Assembly: GCA_018340375.1 (NCBI GenBank)
Contig: JAFFJZ010000008.1
Coordinates: 186,001 to 250,000 of the forward strand
Direction: 5' to 3'
DNA from: Gonatopus flavifemur
Taxonomy: Eukaryota; Arthropoda; Insecta; Hymenoptera; Dryinidae
Length of the DNA stretch: 64,000 nucleotides
Made by a program: the position numbers and the translations under genes. The notes under the pieces are model-generated. The model ran no database searches, was not told the origin of the DNA, and saw nothing but the letters and a program-made list of their open reading frames with translations. This document shows, one piece after another, positions 21,541 to 33,349 of this stretch; the stretch's first letter is position 1, and each line of letters starts with the position of its first letter.

Positions 21541-22044
21541 CAGTACTATCGTTTCGTAAGTAATATTCCAGATTATATTTTAGTTAAGCGTGACTATCGT
21601 TTGTTATTGGAAAAATATGATTTTTGGCCGAAAAACAAATTCTTATCAGAATTAGACGCTGCATACCTTTTCGACTCTTGCGCGGTCATGTTGCTGCGAC
21701 CTCTTGATGGAAAGAAACGACTTACAAGTAATACTACTCGACTGATCCTCACCGATTGGGTAGCTGAAGGTTATTTCCGGAGTGATTCTCTGCGTAAAAT
21801 CCGAATCCAAAGTTAAAATGGGGCCATCACATGAGAATTTCGAGATATCTTGAATTATGTACTCGGGTAATGGATTCTTGTCTGTTTTTGAGTTTATGTA
21901 AAGGGCGCACAAAATTTTTTCCGTGTTTTGTTCTAGCTACACCATTCAGTACTGCTTTCACCATAAACAACGAACCAGTGATCGGTCACCTACGATTTAT
22001 CCATGCAAAATAACGATCACTTCAAGATATGAGAGGGAAGCTTT

Positions 22045-23067
22045 GTGATCGTTTCCAGGAGCCGAAAATTTTTTTGTCTCGAAATTCAAAATCTCCTAGA
22101 CCAAAATGTTCTTCAGAATTCGGGGAAGAATGTTGTTACGGGGCCTGTCTGTCTGTGTGGCTGTAGCCCCCCCCCCTCTCCTAAGTTTCGTGTACGCGCA
22201 TATCTCCCGTTCTGCTTATCCGATCGTTTCGGAATTTTTATCACAGTTGTGGACTAAGGTGATAGTGGTCCCATATAAGTTTCAACCTGATTCATTCAGA
22301 AGAATTGAGTGGATGAGAAGAACTCTCACAAAACATGAACATCTTGCGTACGCGCGTATGTTTGCTCCCTATCATCCGAATCCGATCAAACTTGAACCGC
22401 GTTTTAGTCATGGCCCGATAGTGGTTCCATATAAGTTTCATCCAAATCGGTTGAAAACTGTGGGAAACTTTTCTTTGGGATCTGTATTTTTTTCTAAAGC
22501 ATGTCTTCCCCATGTCCATATTATCCGAATGTCTTGAAACTCTGAGTATATTCGATTCACGAGATGTTAGTTATATGATATGAATTTCAGGCACATTGGA
22601 ATTGGGGAGAAGAAAAGAAAGGAAATCTGGTTCCTTTTTGTCTGTTTGTTTGTCTGTGTGTATGTAACTTTGCGAACTTGTATATCTTCCGTGCGTATTA
22701 TTCGATCGTAATAAAATTTTCACCAGAGTCATATGCAGTGTTGATAGTGGTTCCATATAAGTTTCAACCTCATCGTTACAGAAGAACGGGAGGGGTGAGG
22801 AGAAATTTTTCGAAGATCGTGATTTTGCGAACGCGTACATCTCCGCTACCTATTATCCGATTGCAATCAAACTCATACCACGTTCTAGTGATGATCCGAT
22901 AGTGGTCCCATATGAGTTTTATCCTGATCGATTGAAAACTGTGGAAAATTTTTGTTTCGCGATTTACATTATTTGACAATATTTTGAAAGCATGCCTTCC
23001 CCATGTTGGTATCATCCAAATGCCATGAAACTTGTAGTATAATCAGTTACGGGGGGTTAGTTGTATG
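22045..23067 (+). repeat. Degenerate tandem repeat with GATAGTGGTCCCATAT landmarks
   Basis: GATAGTGGT(C/T)CCATATAAGTTT occurs at 22261, 22417, 22743 and 22898. Pairs are spaced 156 and 155 bp; the two pairs start 482 bp apart. Each pair is preceded by a TGTCTGTCTGTGTGxxTGTA tract (22143 and 22640) and followed by TTGAAAACTGTGG. There is no conserved open frame. The poly-C run at 22168 is part of it. Confidence 0.7.
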
Positions 23068-23433
23068 CACGGAGAGAATAATCCATTACTTTTTCATGTA
23101 AAATACTATATTTTTTACTGTGCTTCATATCAACGCCGGACCGTGTTTTGATTTTCATGAAGATTTATATTTCCATACAGTAAAATAGTTCCCCATAAGA
23201 ATTACATGTACGTTTCCCAATCCACACAGTAAAAATTCCTACAATGAAATTCAAAAATTCATGAATTTTCAGGGGAATTTCTTATTTAGTAAATATTGTA
23301 CTGGGCATCATTATGAATTACTGTGGAGTTTTCTAGAATTAGATGAAAATACCATAATTTTTCTGGTCAATTCCAATCTGGTCCGTGGATAGTGATCTAC
23401 CACAGTAATTTTAACTGTATTTTTCTCTCCGTG
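23068..23433. mobile_element. Inverted-repeat element with CACAGTAAA words (group S1)
   Basis: Left end CACGGAGAGAATAAT, right end ATTTTTCTCTCCGTG. The interior repeats TTTTTACTGTG and CACAGTAAAAAT. It splits a unit of the surrounding repeat: TTAGTTGTATG before it and TGTGAATTTCA after it are joined in the unit at 22566. The flanks TG and TA do not match, so the duplication is decayed or misplaced. Confidence 0.6.
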
Positions 23434-23740
23434 TAGTGTGAATTTCAAACAAATCGGAGTTGAAGGAAGAAAGTAGTAAGCACTGAGCTTCGAAACAAAA
23501 TTTGAAAATTTCGTAAACATCGTTAACATGTGGATAACTTTCGTTCCTATCATCCAATTTTCATGAAATTTTCACCACAGCTTCATGCAGTGTGCATCAC
23601 AGTCCTATATAAATTTCAACCTAATTCTCCGAGAAAAACGGCAGAGGGAAAGAAAACATGTATTTCTTTTCAACACAAACGAGGAAGCCATGTGCCAATT
23701 GGCAGAGTTTTTCTACTAGTTCATCTTCCTTGAACTTGTG
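23434..23740 (+). repeat. Continuation of the GATAGTGGT-type repeat
   Basis: CATGAAATTTTCACCACAG and TCCTATATAAATTTCAACC match the 22.7 kb unit at lower identity. It resumes on the far side of the inserted element. Confidence 0.5.
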
Positions 23741-23801
23741 TACTTGAGTATTTTTTAGGTCACTGAATACAATTATGAAGTCAAGCAATCAAGATTTCCA
23801 T

Positions 23802-23980
23802 CCCCAAGATAGCGAATCCAAATTGCGCATTGAAATTAAAACAAATGATATTGGTGTCTAACAAATTCTACTTGAAGTTTTTCGGAGTCACTGATTGCGG
23901 ATGTCAGAAAGATGGAATTTCCAAGTTCACATCTCCTGGCGACACCCTCAGAAGACCTTGAGGTTATTACAATCTTGGGG
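23802..23980. mobile_element. Possible group S2 element, 179 bp
   Basis: Short TIRs CCCCAAGAT and ATCTTGGGG, flanked on both sides by AT (23800-23801 and 23981-23982). The ends and 2-bp flanks fit group S2, but the TIR is only about 9-12 bp, so chance is possible. Confidence 0.4.
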
Positions 23981-24072
23981 ATATACAGTGGACGCAATTT
24001 CTTCAAAAACACCCCATTTTCGATGGAAAAGATAAAAAGATCAGAGGATATTAAAAATTGACAGAGCTGCAA

Positions 24073-24735
24073 CCCAAATAACACAAGGAGTTGAAAATGC
24101 TAAGAACGTGTTAGAAAAATCTTACGAACATGTTCAAAACCTCCAAATAAGACTATTTCAAATAATTGTGTGCTATGCATTTTCATAGCATATTTTTACG
24201 AATTTATTAAGAATAGTCTCATTGCATATTTTTTCCACATACACTGAGAGGAATTTATTAATGAAAATTATTGGTTTTCCCATTAGTCGGAGGATAAACT
24301 TGACATAACGATTTTATGTACTCGGTGTGAAATCACAAATTGATGAAGAAAAACATTAATTTTTCATCCTACGAAGTTTGAAAATTAAAACCAGTGAGAA
24401 TTCATATTGAAAAATAGTAATTTCTTATGACACAATTTGTAAACGAAAATTCTGAATTGGTGAGATTGATATGAATTGGAAACCATAACATCTCCAAAAG
24501 TGATGCGTGGTTTCGGGGAAATAAGCAAGGTTTGTGATTACGAACAATCATGTTTGACGCTGGTGACGATGACATTTTTTTTTGTTAAAATAACGCTATA
24601 AAAAATTACTAATATATCCCGTCAATTTGTAATCACATGTCAAGTATATCTCCCATTTACTGATGAAAACCAGTAATTTTTACTGATAAATTTCTCTCAA
24701 TCTGACGTATTTGAGAAGTTCTTGTATTACTTGGG
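24073..24735. mobile_element. Group S2 element interrupted by a group S1 element
   Basis: The left end CCCAAATAACACAAGGAG mirrors the right end TTCTTGTATTACTTGGG. AA flanks both sides. Without the internal insertion (about 24240-24705) it aligns with the 216-bp element at 51789-52004, including AATGCTAAGA(A/G)CGTG and TTTGAGAAGTTCTTG. Non-coding. Confidence 0.75.
24240..24705. mobile_element. Group S1 element nested in a group S2 element
   Basis: TACACTGAGAGGAATTTAT at left mirrors ATAAATTTCTCTCAATCTG at right, extended by AAAATTAxTGG, about 30 bp of imperfect TIR. The interrupted S2 sequence is continuous in the 51.9 kb copy. The right terminus is decayed by a few bases, so the target duplication cannot be read. 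Confidence 0.65.
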
Positions 24736-24773
24736 AATAGAATTCCACTGAAAAAAATCGGTATGGAGAACCA

Positions 24774-25033
24774 TACACCGGAAAAAATAATTGGTTACCC
24801 TCACTTTAAATTAGTTCCAGCAACTAGATACAGTTGTTGATATTTGAATAACTAAAACGGGCGTTGACTCAACTCAATTCAAATTTAATTTCTCTGACTT
24901 TAGTTGCTGTTACCAATTTGAAGTTGCCATCACTACAAGTTTTATCAACGGCTTCTATTCTTCTATTACTCGGAACTAATTTTCACAACTAACTCCAGTT
25001 CATTCGGTCAAATAAATTATTTTTTTCGGTGTA
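24774..25033. mobile_element. TA-flanked 260-bp element (group S1)
   Basis: Ends TACACCGGAAAAAATAATT and AATTATTTTTTTCGGTGTA form a TIR of about 19 bp, with TA on both sides. Interior words are AGTTGxTG, AACTAAxTT and TTACCAATTTG. Non-coding. Confidence 0.7.
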
Positions 25034-25249
25034 CATCACTTCCATGTTCTTGATATATGTATAAGGGATAGATGTGACAGAGTGTGACAGGGTGTCAAGG
25101 ATGAAATTACTGCTGTTCAGTGAATTGATGTTTTTGAGGAAGTTGAAATAGCCAACTTCATACGGTCAATTCATATTTGTTTAGTAGCAATCGAACAGTC
25201 ACATAGAACAAACAAAAACATTTTCCCCCCAACGGGGCGACCAATTTCA

Positions 25250-25560
25250 TCCAGAGTTTTCGATAAATTGAAATTAAAGTCGTTATGGAACTACTATGCA
25301 GTCGTGAATGAACCGTGGAATAACTTTCATTGCAGTCGATTCACCAAAAACGCAAGTACGAGTGGTCGCAAAATTACAATTTTCGAACACGTATTCTCTT
25401 TCCCCCTTCCGGTTTTTCTGAAGAATCAGGTTGCAAGATATACGGGACCACTATCGAAATTGTATATACTCGTGGTAAAAATCTCATAACGATCGAATAA
25501 TAAAAACGGAAAATATCCACATAACAGCGGTATTTACGAAATTTCGAAATTTTCTTCTGA
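25250..25560 (-). repeat. Minus-strand copy of the GATAGTGGT-type repeat
   Basis: The reverse complement reads ATTTCGATAGTGGTCCCGTAT and, about 150 bp on, TAGTAGTTCCATAACGACTTT with TCGAAAACTCTG. This is the same layout as the 22 kb array, in inverted orientation. Confidence 0.6.
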
Positions 25561-25564
25561 AGTT

Positions 25565-25887
25565 CATCATCATGAAGTAATCAGTCTTATGACTGGTGGA
25601 CTCCAACCCTGCCTATTATTCGTTAACCGTTTAATTTCTGCATATCTACGACAACCCTTATCTTGTATAATTTGCTTCATATAACTTAATCTGGGTCTAC
25701 CTTTTCGAGTTTTACCATTCATTTTTCCTTTTAATATTGTTTTCAATAAGCTATGATGCCCTAATGTGGGTCCTATCAGATTACTTCTTCTTTTCACGAC
25801 CTGTCTCCAAAGACTTCTTTTTTCATTCACCTTCTCAAGTACTTCTTCATTTTTCACTCTCTCTATCGACTTTACTCTAAGCGTCTA
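25565..25887 (-). mobile_element. RTE-like 3' end fragment, copy 4
   Basis: A 95-codon minus-strand frame reads KNEEVLEKVNEKRSLWRQVVKRR, then LKGKMNGKTRKGRPRLSYMKQ, IIQDKGCRRYAEIKRL and a tail with CATCATCAT. It is the intact C-terminal end of the RTE-like protein and gives the reference for the interrupted site in copy 1. Confidence 0.85.
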
Positions 25888-25929
25888 AGCAACACTTGGT
25901 ATATCGCCATTCCAACTCAAGAAATCATC

Positions 25930-27165
25930 AGTAGACATTAGTGACCAATCGCGATAATTGATAAATTGTGTGTGGAATTGTATCCTCCCATGGGAGTGAG
26001 AATTCATAACTCCGGATGGGGGCTATGGGATTTGTAGGGAAGACACAAATCACAAATGTTTGGGCAAATACACGCTTTAGTGTGGGACCTAAATGAGGTG
26101 TTCGAAATGGTTCCCTAAACATTCGATGCAGCGAGGGAGACGATTATAACAACTTTCACCTACGTTCCGCAAAATTTCAGGAGTAATGAGTGCCACTTCT
26201 TCTATCATTCTTTCACGCAACCCTTCTCAATCTTGTGCTCGATTTTGATAAACCCGATCTTTCAAATGTCCCCAAAGGAAAAAGTCTAATGGGGTCAAAT
26301 CAGGAGTTCGGGGGGGGGGGGGGCATTCGATCACTCCTCGGCTCCCAATCCACCTACCGACAAAACTTTGGTGCAAAACATGTCGTACTCCTAATTCTGC
26401 TGGAACCAAACTGCATCGAAATTTGGTCCTGAAGGTCTTCGGATATTGGGAACAATATCCTCAATCAGCATGACCCTATATTTTTGTGCGGTCAGATTTC
26501 CCTCGGTAAAAAATGGACCTATGATATGTGTATCCAATATTCCTGCCCAAACATTCAATTTTTGTGGGTATCGGGTTTTCGATTCGGACTTCCAGTGGAG
26601 ATTGCTGTCACTCCAGTATCTAAAATTGTGTCCATTCACATTCCCATTCAACATGAATGTAGCTCCGTCAGAAAAGACTATATTGTGCATGAAATTAGGG
26701 TCTTCATCAACTTCTTGCATGATGGTTTCGCAATATTCTAGGCGTCGATCGAAATCATCCTCGCTTAATTTTTGGACTAAACGTGTCTTGTAAGGATGAA
26801 ATTTATTTCGTCTGAGAATCCTCAGGACTAAATTATTGGAAATATCATGGTCACGAGAAATTTGTCTTGCGGAGGTAATTGGAGCATCTACAACTGTTTG
26901 TAAAATATCTAACGCGACTTCATCAGATGTCACTGTCTTACGTCTGCCCGATCGCGGCGGATCTTCAACACTCCCTGTCTCCCGGTACCGTTTTGCAGTC
27001 TTCTAAAACTGTTGTTGCAGAAATACTCGGCTGACGCACTCCGAATTCAGCATTGAATGAGCCCGCAACTTCTCTGCATGGGCGTTCTCGATCACCATAT
27101 CCTTCCATCATAAGGATGGCAATCCTTGCTTGTTCCAAAAGATACATTGAAATAGATTTATGGAG
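25930..27165 (-). pseudogene. Decayed Tc1/mariner-superfamily transposase (N-terminal helix-turn-helix type)
   Basis: Minus-strand blocks in order: ARIAILMMEGYGDRERPCREVAGSFN (a DUF4817-like start, about 27130), helix-turn-helix ITSARQISRDHDISNNLVLRILRRN, then VFSDGATFMLNG with the first catalytic Asp (residue 89 of the 26391-26933 frame) and KLNVWAGILDTHIIGPFF. WFQQN follows, where FQQDGAPPH is expected, so the second catalytic Asp is lost. RTPDLTPLDFFLWGHLKDRVY (third Asp) is in another frame, then a C-terminal CIECLGNHFEHL near 26110. Several frameshifts and a poly-G run at 26310 break it. No TIRs were found. It is a relative of the 45.3 kb fragment. Confidence 0.75.
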
Positions 27166-27169
27166 GATA

Positions 27170-27900
27170 TAAAAAATAATCTCATTTATCCAAGAATGTT
27201 CGAGAATATCCAAAGTAAACAAAAGTATCCGAAAATGTTCGAGAATTATCAAGAATGTCGAAAATAATCGAATTTATCCGAGAATATTCAAGAATTATCG
27301 AAAATATCGAAAATCTGCAAAATGACCCGAAAATATTCGAGAATTATCGAAAATGCTGAAAATAATCGAATTTGCCCGAGAATATTCGAGAATCATCAAA
27401 AATATCGGAAAGGAGCGAAGTTATCCGAAAATGTTGCAGAATCATCGAAAATAAGCGAATTTATCCGGAAATGTTCGAGAATTATCAAGAATGTTGAAAA
27501 CAATCAAATTTGTCCGAGAACATTCAAGCATTATCGAAAATATCGGAAATGAGCAAAGTTATCAGAAAATATCGAAAATGAGCAAAGTTATCCGAAAATA
27601 TTCGAGAATGATTCGAAAATATTCGAGAATTATCGAAAATGCTGAAAATAATCGAATTCGCCCGAGAATATTCAAGAATTATCGAAAATACCGGAAAGGA
27701 GCGAAGTTCTTCGAAAATGTTTGAGAATTATCGAAAATAAGCGAATTTATCCGGAAATGTTCGAGAGTTATCAAGAATCTCGGAAACAATCAAATTTGTC
27801 CTAGAATATTGAAGAATTATCGGAAATACCGAAATTGAGCAAAGTTATCCGAAAATGTTTGAGAATTGTCGTAAGTATCGTAAAATGATAGGAAATGATC
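27170..27900. repeat. GAGAATTATCGAAAAT minisatellite with higher-order period
   Basis: The basic word is GAGAATTATCGAAAAT or ATATTCGAGAATTATCG, varied continuously. A longer unit is visible: the run starting AATGCTGAAAATAATCGAAT at 27352 recurs at 27638 (286 bp later) followed by the same order of variants (GGAAAGGAGCGAAGTT, AAATAAGCGAATTTATCC). This is higher-order amplification of an older short repeat. Confidence 0.8.
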
Positions 27901-28729
27901 GAAAGTAGCCAGAAATGATGAGGAACACAAAAAAAATGAGAACTATGATTCGAATGAACAGTTGAGAAAAACTTGTGTAAAAACCTGAATCAACAGTCTC
28001 AGAGACGTTATGAGGCGAGTGCGGCGTGGAACGCTGGTATGAGAAAGTTGGAGGGGGAAATTAGATCATAATATTGATGTATGGAATAATTTTTTTACTA
28101 GAGGGGACATTGATCATAAAGTATATTTGATGTAAAATGGTTGAACTTAACATACAGACCTTTATGAAATGCATGTACTACATCGCGTGATCGATCGTCA
28201 TTTCTGTAAGTGATTTCATTAATGCATTAAATCATTTTGGAATAATTTTCTTGAAGTGAATGATTCATTTATAACACGCATTTATAATTCACCATCTTCC
28301 AGCGAAGAGAACTCCACTTTTCAATCAATACACGACTACTGCATGAATATATGGGCCTATGAATAAATGAAAACATAAATCCGAGTGAGGAAATCGACAA
28401 AGGGCGTTGTATATAATTACATTAGGGATATATTCCAATTGTCACTCACCAAAGGAAGAGATGGTATTGTGCAAGCAAAATTGTGGGGTGATTGCAATTA
28501 TTTGAGGAATAGATAGAATATATTTTCACTCCTTGCATAGAAAAAAATTCATTATCCGATTTTAGGATTCTAAAATGGGATCCTCGTGATTTCAGACTAA
28601 TTTAGAAATTCTATGATAAGTTAAAACCGTTAGTAAACGTCGATACAAGGAATCAATTTGATAGAATAAATCCAAAATAACAACGTCTCGGAAATTTAAT
28701 TGTTTTGCATTCTTGAAGAGACTTCAAGA
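27901..28729. other. AT-rich DNA, nothing recognised
   Basis: No gene, repeat array or element end could be supported in this stretch. Confidence 0.4.
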
Positions 28730-31700
28730 CCCTAGTAAAAATGATTCATATAGGCTCGATGTATAAACCGTATTTAATGCATATATGAACTTTGTGAAAA
28801 CCATAAATGGTCATATTTCAATCAAATATAATTAATATATAATTTATATATGGCACATATATGGCCATATGAAATTCATATATGATCATCTGATCCATAT
28901 GAGAACCAAACGAGACGCATATATAGGCTAACACCATATTTAGGATGTGCATGAGAGTGCCCCTTATTTTGAAAATTCCCGAACTCCTTCAGTCTCACCC
29001 CCTGAAGAAAGTTCCATTACTCATCGAAATGGAGTACGTAAAACCTCAGTTCGATTGAGCTTTGTTAACTTTCAATTTCTACCCAGCAACTATATTATTA
29101 CAACCCATGATTTTGGAGAAAAGCGTGATTGAATAGTAAAAAAGTATGTACTGTGGGAATGTGAATCTTATATCATATACGACAATGTGACCGAAACGAT
29201 TCAATATATCTCCAAGTTCATCAAATAAAATTAGAACTCTCTTAAAGTTTATAAAACGTTTATCAAAAATCACTTAACTTGATACTCATGATCATATTTT
29301 GTATATAACATTCAATTATTGAATTTTTCAGTAAGAATAACTCACATTCTGGTGATTGGTCATCAACCTATTTTATTAGTGTAGTGAGTTTTGTATTAAA
29401 TTTTGTTTCGTACAAATAGGATACATTTTTTTATATACATTCACAACTTGTAGTAGAAATTGTTTCTGATCTTCATCTTTCGTGAGAATTTCATTATATT
29501 CTTCGATCAATTGAATTGAATTCATATGTCATGGCAATATTTTCAGGAGAGGAATTGTAGGATTCATATGTTTCACATGAAATTGAACAGATCAATTGAC
29601 ACCTATGACGTTGTGTAGGCATTTGTTATTTGTGCACTATTATTCATTTTGTTGAAATGTATCCATTTGCGATTCCGATTTCTCAAGTATCAAGTGTCAT
29701 TTATTCTCTTATCTTACTGTGTGATGAAATTATCAAGTACTTGGATTCATTTTTGAAATGACTCTACCACTATCATCAACATCAAGAGTGCGCCTTCGTA
29801 TGCATGATTCAGTCTATCTTGTAGGACATGTAGCGAATCAAATTGTTGGCAGTAAATTACCATCCAACCAACAAGTTTTATAATTTTTTGTTTTATAATC
29901 TACGGCATGTAAAGCTTGAATTGCAAGAAAGTGCGAAGTCGGTAATCAAAGAAATTTCCATATTCTGGGAAAAAGCGAGAATTCCCATGCGAGCAGATCA
30001 TCATTGTATTGCGAAATTGGAAAGTTTATATCAGGATTGGCGAAGTCTACAAAAATCATCACATAGAGGATCGAAAATCCAAAAACAGCATGTTGCTGAT
30101 TTTACCAATAAATTGGATGATCGTTCTGATATTTCCCACGCTGACGCATTAACCATGATATGTCTTGAAGAGGATGAACAATTTCTGATCCAGCGAAGAC
30201 AAAAAGGGAGACCGAGTTGTATGCTTGGGATTGATTAGAAAAGGGCCCAGAAGGAATAACGAGCAACTGAGAAATCAATTCAATCGGGAAGGAGAATAGA
30301 AAGATCTTCTTTTGAAATACAACAATGTCGTGAGTTAAAAATTATACTCATTCAATCAATGAAACTCATTCTTGATGAATTCATCCTAAATTTCCGTAAT
30401 GCCAAATGGATTTGTTTTGAACTGTTCCTAAACTATTGTGTTGTGTCGGTACTGTAATACAGAATGGACTCTATGAATTTATATCTCACTGAATCTTTCT
30501 CTCCAACTTTTAATCCTAAGAAATTTCATTCAAATATGAAAAAATAGATTCTCAGTATATACGTAAGAAGCATTGGATTATTCCTTGTGATATAAAAATA
30601 TCATTTTTGTTTCAAACAATTATTTTCAGGTGAGAATGATAATCCTGGATTTTTGAACAGTAATGAAGAACATTTTGTCGAAGAAGAATTTGTTGATCCA
30701 AGGGAATATTCTGATGAAGACAACATTTTCAGACAACATCTACAAATAAAAGAAGAACGTTGTGAATAATAACTCCCAGATTATTCGCTGTATTAGAAAA
30801 AAAAATGCAAAATGACTGATCGCGAAGCAGTGTATATACTTATGGCTATTGCTGAAGCTTTGAGGCATGATAATTCGAAAATAGTTTGTCATCGATCTTC
30901 AACACAACGTCAAAGACAAAATTTCCGTGAAAAGAAGTCGAAAGAGCTCCAAAAACAATCCGAGTTACGAGAAATGGAATCTCTTGTCGTGCATTGGGAT
31001 GGAAAACTTCTTCCTGATTCGCACAAAAATGTAAAAGTCGATCGTGTTCCAGTTATTGAATCATTCGAAGGATGAATACACCTCCTCGGTGTTCCAAAGC
31101 TTGATTAATCCACTGGAAAAAATCAGGCAGATGCAATCTTCACAATTTTGAGGGGATGGGGACTCACAGACACAGTACAAGCGTTATGCTGCGACACCAC
31201 AGCTTCCAAGACTGGTCGTTTGAATGAAGCATGTGTGTTACTAGAGCAATCATTGGAATGTGATTTGCTATATCTCCCTTGTAGACATCATATTTTAGAA
31301 ATAATTTTGGAAACGGTTTTTGAGATGAGACTCAAATTGCCAATATCCTGACTAGATGTGCCGATTTCCAAAAGATCTCCTGATTCATGGCCAGATATTG
31401 ATAAAGGAACCTTTGGTCATGGATGAGGAGACGAACTCGTGAGGTTCGCTGTTCAAATCCACCAAGATCGTATATTGCAGTTCTGTATGAAAACTGTAGA
31501 ACAGAGTTATTCAAGTTAACGGTCATCTTTTGGGAGCGAGTCCGCCTCGTGGTATTAGTTTCCGACTTCCTGGGGCAATATACAGCTACAAAATAATTCT
31601 ATTCCAACGGCAATTTAAACTAAAACTCACAGAAAAATGAGCATTCCGAGATATATGCATATTTTTAGTCATTGTATATGTAGAAGCTCGGTTCAGAGCA

Positions 31701-32968
31701 CCTTATGCAATCCAAGCTCCATTGAATGATTTCAACCTGTTAGAAACTCTCATTCATTATCGGGATCCTGAAATCTCTCGGGTGGCCATGAACAAGTTTT
31801 CTCAACACTTGTGGTATCTTACTTCTGAACATATTGCATCAGCATTTCACGATTCACGCATCCCGGCAAATATCAAATGAAACATGATAGGGAGAACGAA
31901 GTCGGATATAGGAACGGAAAAAGATATTACAAAAAACATACCTCCTCGATCGAGCGATTTGAAAGAGTTTATTAGTGGTGATTTATCAAAATTTGTGGAT
32001 GCAAAAACATTGGATTTCTCTTCGAAATTTGAAATCCCGATGGATTTTTTAACAACAAACCCTAAAGCATGGGAAAGTAGACAAGATTTCCGGGAAGGAC
32101 GGCGAATATTGAGTGAATTATTAGTGGCGAATGATGTTGCGGAAAGAGGAGTAAAGTTGATCGAGGAATATAATGTAATTCTCACGGAAGATGGAGATCA
32201 GAAACAATTTCTACTACAAGTTGTGAATGTATATAACAAATGTATCCTATTTGTAAGAAACGAAATTTAATACAAACCCTAATACACTAATAAAATTAGT
32301 TGATGACCAATTAATAGAATGTGAGTTATTCTTACTGAAAAATTCAATAATTGAATGACATATACAAAATATGATCATGAGTACCATCAAGTTGAGTAAT
32401 TTTTTATAAGCGTTTTATAAACTTTGAGAGAGTTCTAGTTTCATTTGATCAACTTTGAATCGTTTCGGTCGTATATATTGTCATATATGTATATTGTCGT
32501 ATATGATATAAAATCCACATTTCCACATTATATACTCTTTTGCCATTCAATCACGTTTTTCTCCAAAATCATGGGTTGTAATAATAGAGTTGCTGGGTAG
32601 AAATTGAAGGTGATTCCACATTGTTTCGATTGAACTATCGAGCGTACTGATACATCTGATCGTTTTTGAGATACAGCGAGAAATTTGGAAAAAAAACATA
32701 AAACTCCGAAACTTTGAGCTCGTTGCGGCACGGGTTAACGTAGCTCAATCGAACTGAGGTTCCACATACTTCATTTTAATGAGAAATGGAACCTTTTCGG
32801 GAGTGAGACCAAAGGAATTCGAAAATTTTCAAAATAAGGGCCACCCCAATACGCATGGCCATGTATGCCTCATATATCAATTATTGAGGGGTTATATATG
32901 AATCTGTGAGACTATATATGAGGTACGTTTGGTCATATATGCCACATATATGATTCATTTTTACAGGG
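28730..32968 (+). mobile_element. 4.2 kb DNA transposon with TIRs of about 650 bp
   Basis: The left arm (28730-29385) and right arm (about 32280-32968) are inverted copies. The outer ends CCCTAGTAAAAATGATTCA and the mirror of TGATTCATTTTTACAGGG are followed by ATATATG-rich DNA, then CCCTTATTTTGAAAATT against AATTTTCAAAATAAGGG, TTTTGGAGAAAAGCGTGAT against its mirror, and TTCAGTAAGAATAACTCACATT against its mirror. The right arm has about 100 bp extra. A decayed transposase gene lies between the arms. The flanks (GA left, GG right) give no clear target duplication. ATATATG-rich pieces at 42.15 and 44.75 kb may be derivatives. Confidence 0.85.
29758..32270 (+). pseudogene. Decayed transposase of the long-TIR transposon (uncharacterised arthropod family)
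   Basis: Start ATG at 29758: SVYLVGHVANQIVGSKLPSN, frameshift near 29872, then NLRHVKLELQESAKSVIKE, IFWEKARIPMRADHHCIAKL, HADALTMICLEEDEQFL and RQKGRPSCMLGID. A possible intron ends at TTATTTTCAG (30629). Next come TDREAVYILMAIAEALRHD, VVHWDGKLLPD, a stop at 31073, GWGLTDTVQALCCDTTASKT, DLLYLPCRHHILEIILE, then blocks to VANDVAERGVKLIEEYN and KQFLLQVVNVYNK at the C-terminus. The D of HWDGK, the D of CCDTTAS and the CRHH motif resemble the RNase H-fold D, D and CxxH features of several cut-and-paste transposases, but I cannot assign a superfamily. From memory the protein recurs as an uncharacterised arthropod sequence. Stops and shifts make this copy dead. Confidence 0.8.
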
Positions 32969-33259
32969 GGAGGGTTTTTATATCCCCCATCAGATCGAAA
33001 AATATCTATGAATATATCTCTACATATGATATTCCACAGTTTCCATTCAAAAAACCAAAATGTTCGATAGAAGTTCATTGTAATTATTTTGCAATTTGGA
33101 TCATTTCCAAAACTAACCTAGTTTCTCGTCAACGATGTTATAACGTGGTTCCCTACTTCATGAATCCGATTTAAACTCATCAATTCGTCAATCAGTTTGA
33201 AACAGATTTTTGTCCGGGAGTTTTCCTATTCGGTCTCATTTAAATATAATCGGTTTGGA

Positions 33260-33349
33260 TGGGAAATTTCTACTCAATGAGATATAATCAATGTATTCGA
33301 ATGTACATGATCCGAATCTCCTGATTATATCCCATTGAGTAAAAATTCC
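33260..33349. repeat. 90-bp hairpin
   Basis: GGAAATTTCTACTCAATGAG and ATATAATCA pair with TGATTATAT and CCATTGAGTAAAAATTCC. Arms of about 29 bp, loop about 32 nt. Confidence 0.6.

Noticed and set aside
21118..21816. A 232-codon open frame, among the longest in the window
   Set aside because: About half of it reads through the TTGCTG/CAGCAAA word element at 21237-21540, which stays open because of its repeated words. The rest has no recognisable domain and no splice signals.
31405..31475. tRNA-like A and B boxes (GTTCAAATCC at 31450)
   Set aside because: This stretch translates as part of the decayed transposase (VLYENCRTELFKLTVIFWE follows), so the match to a B box is coincidental.
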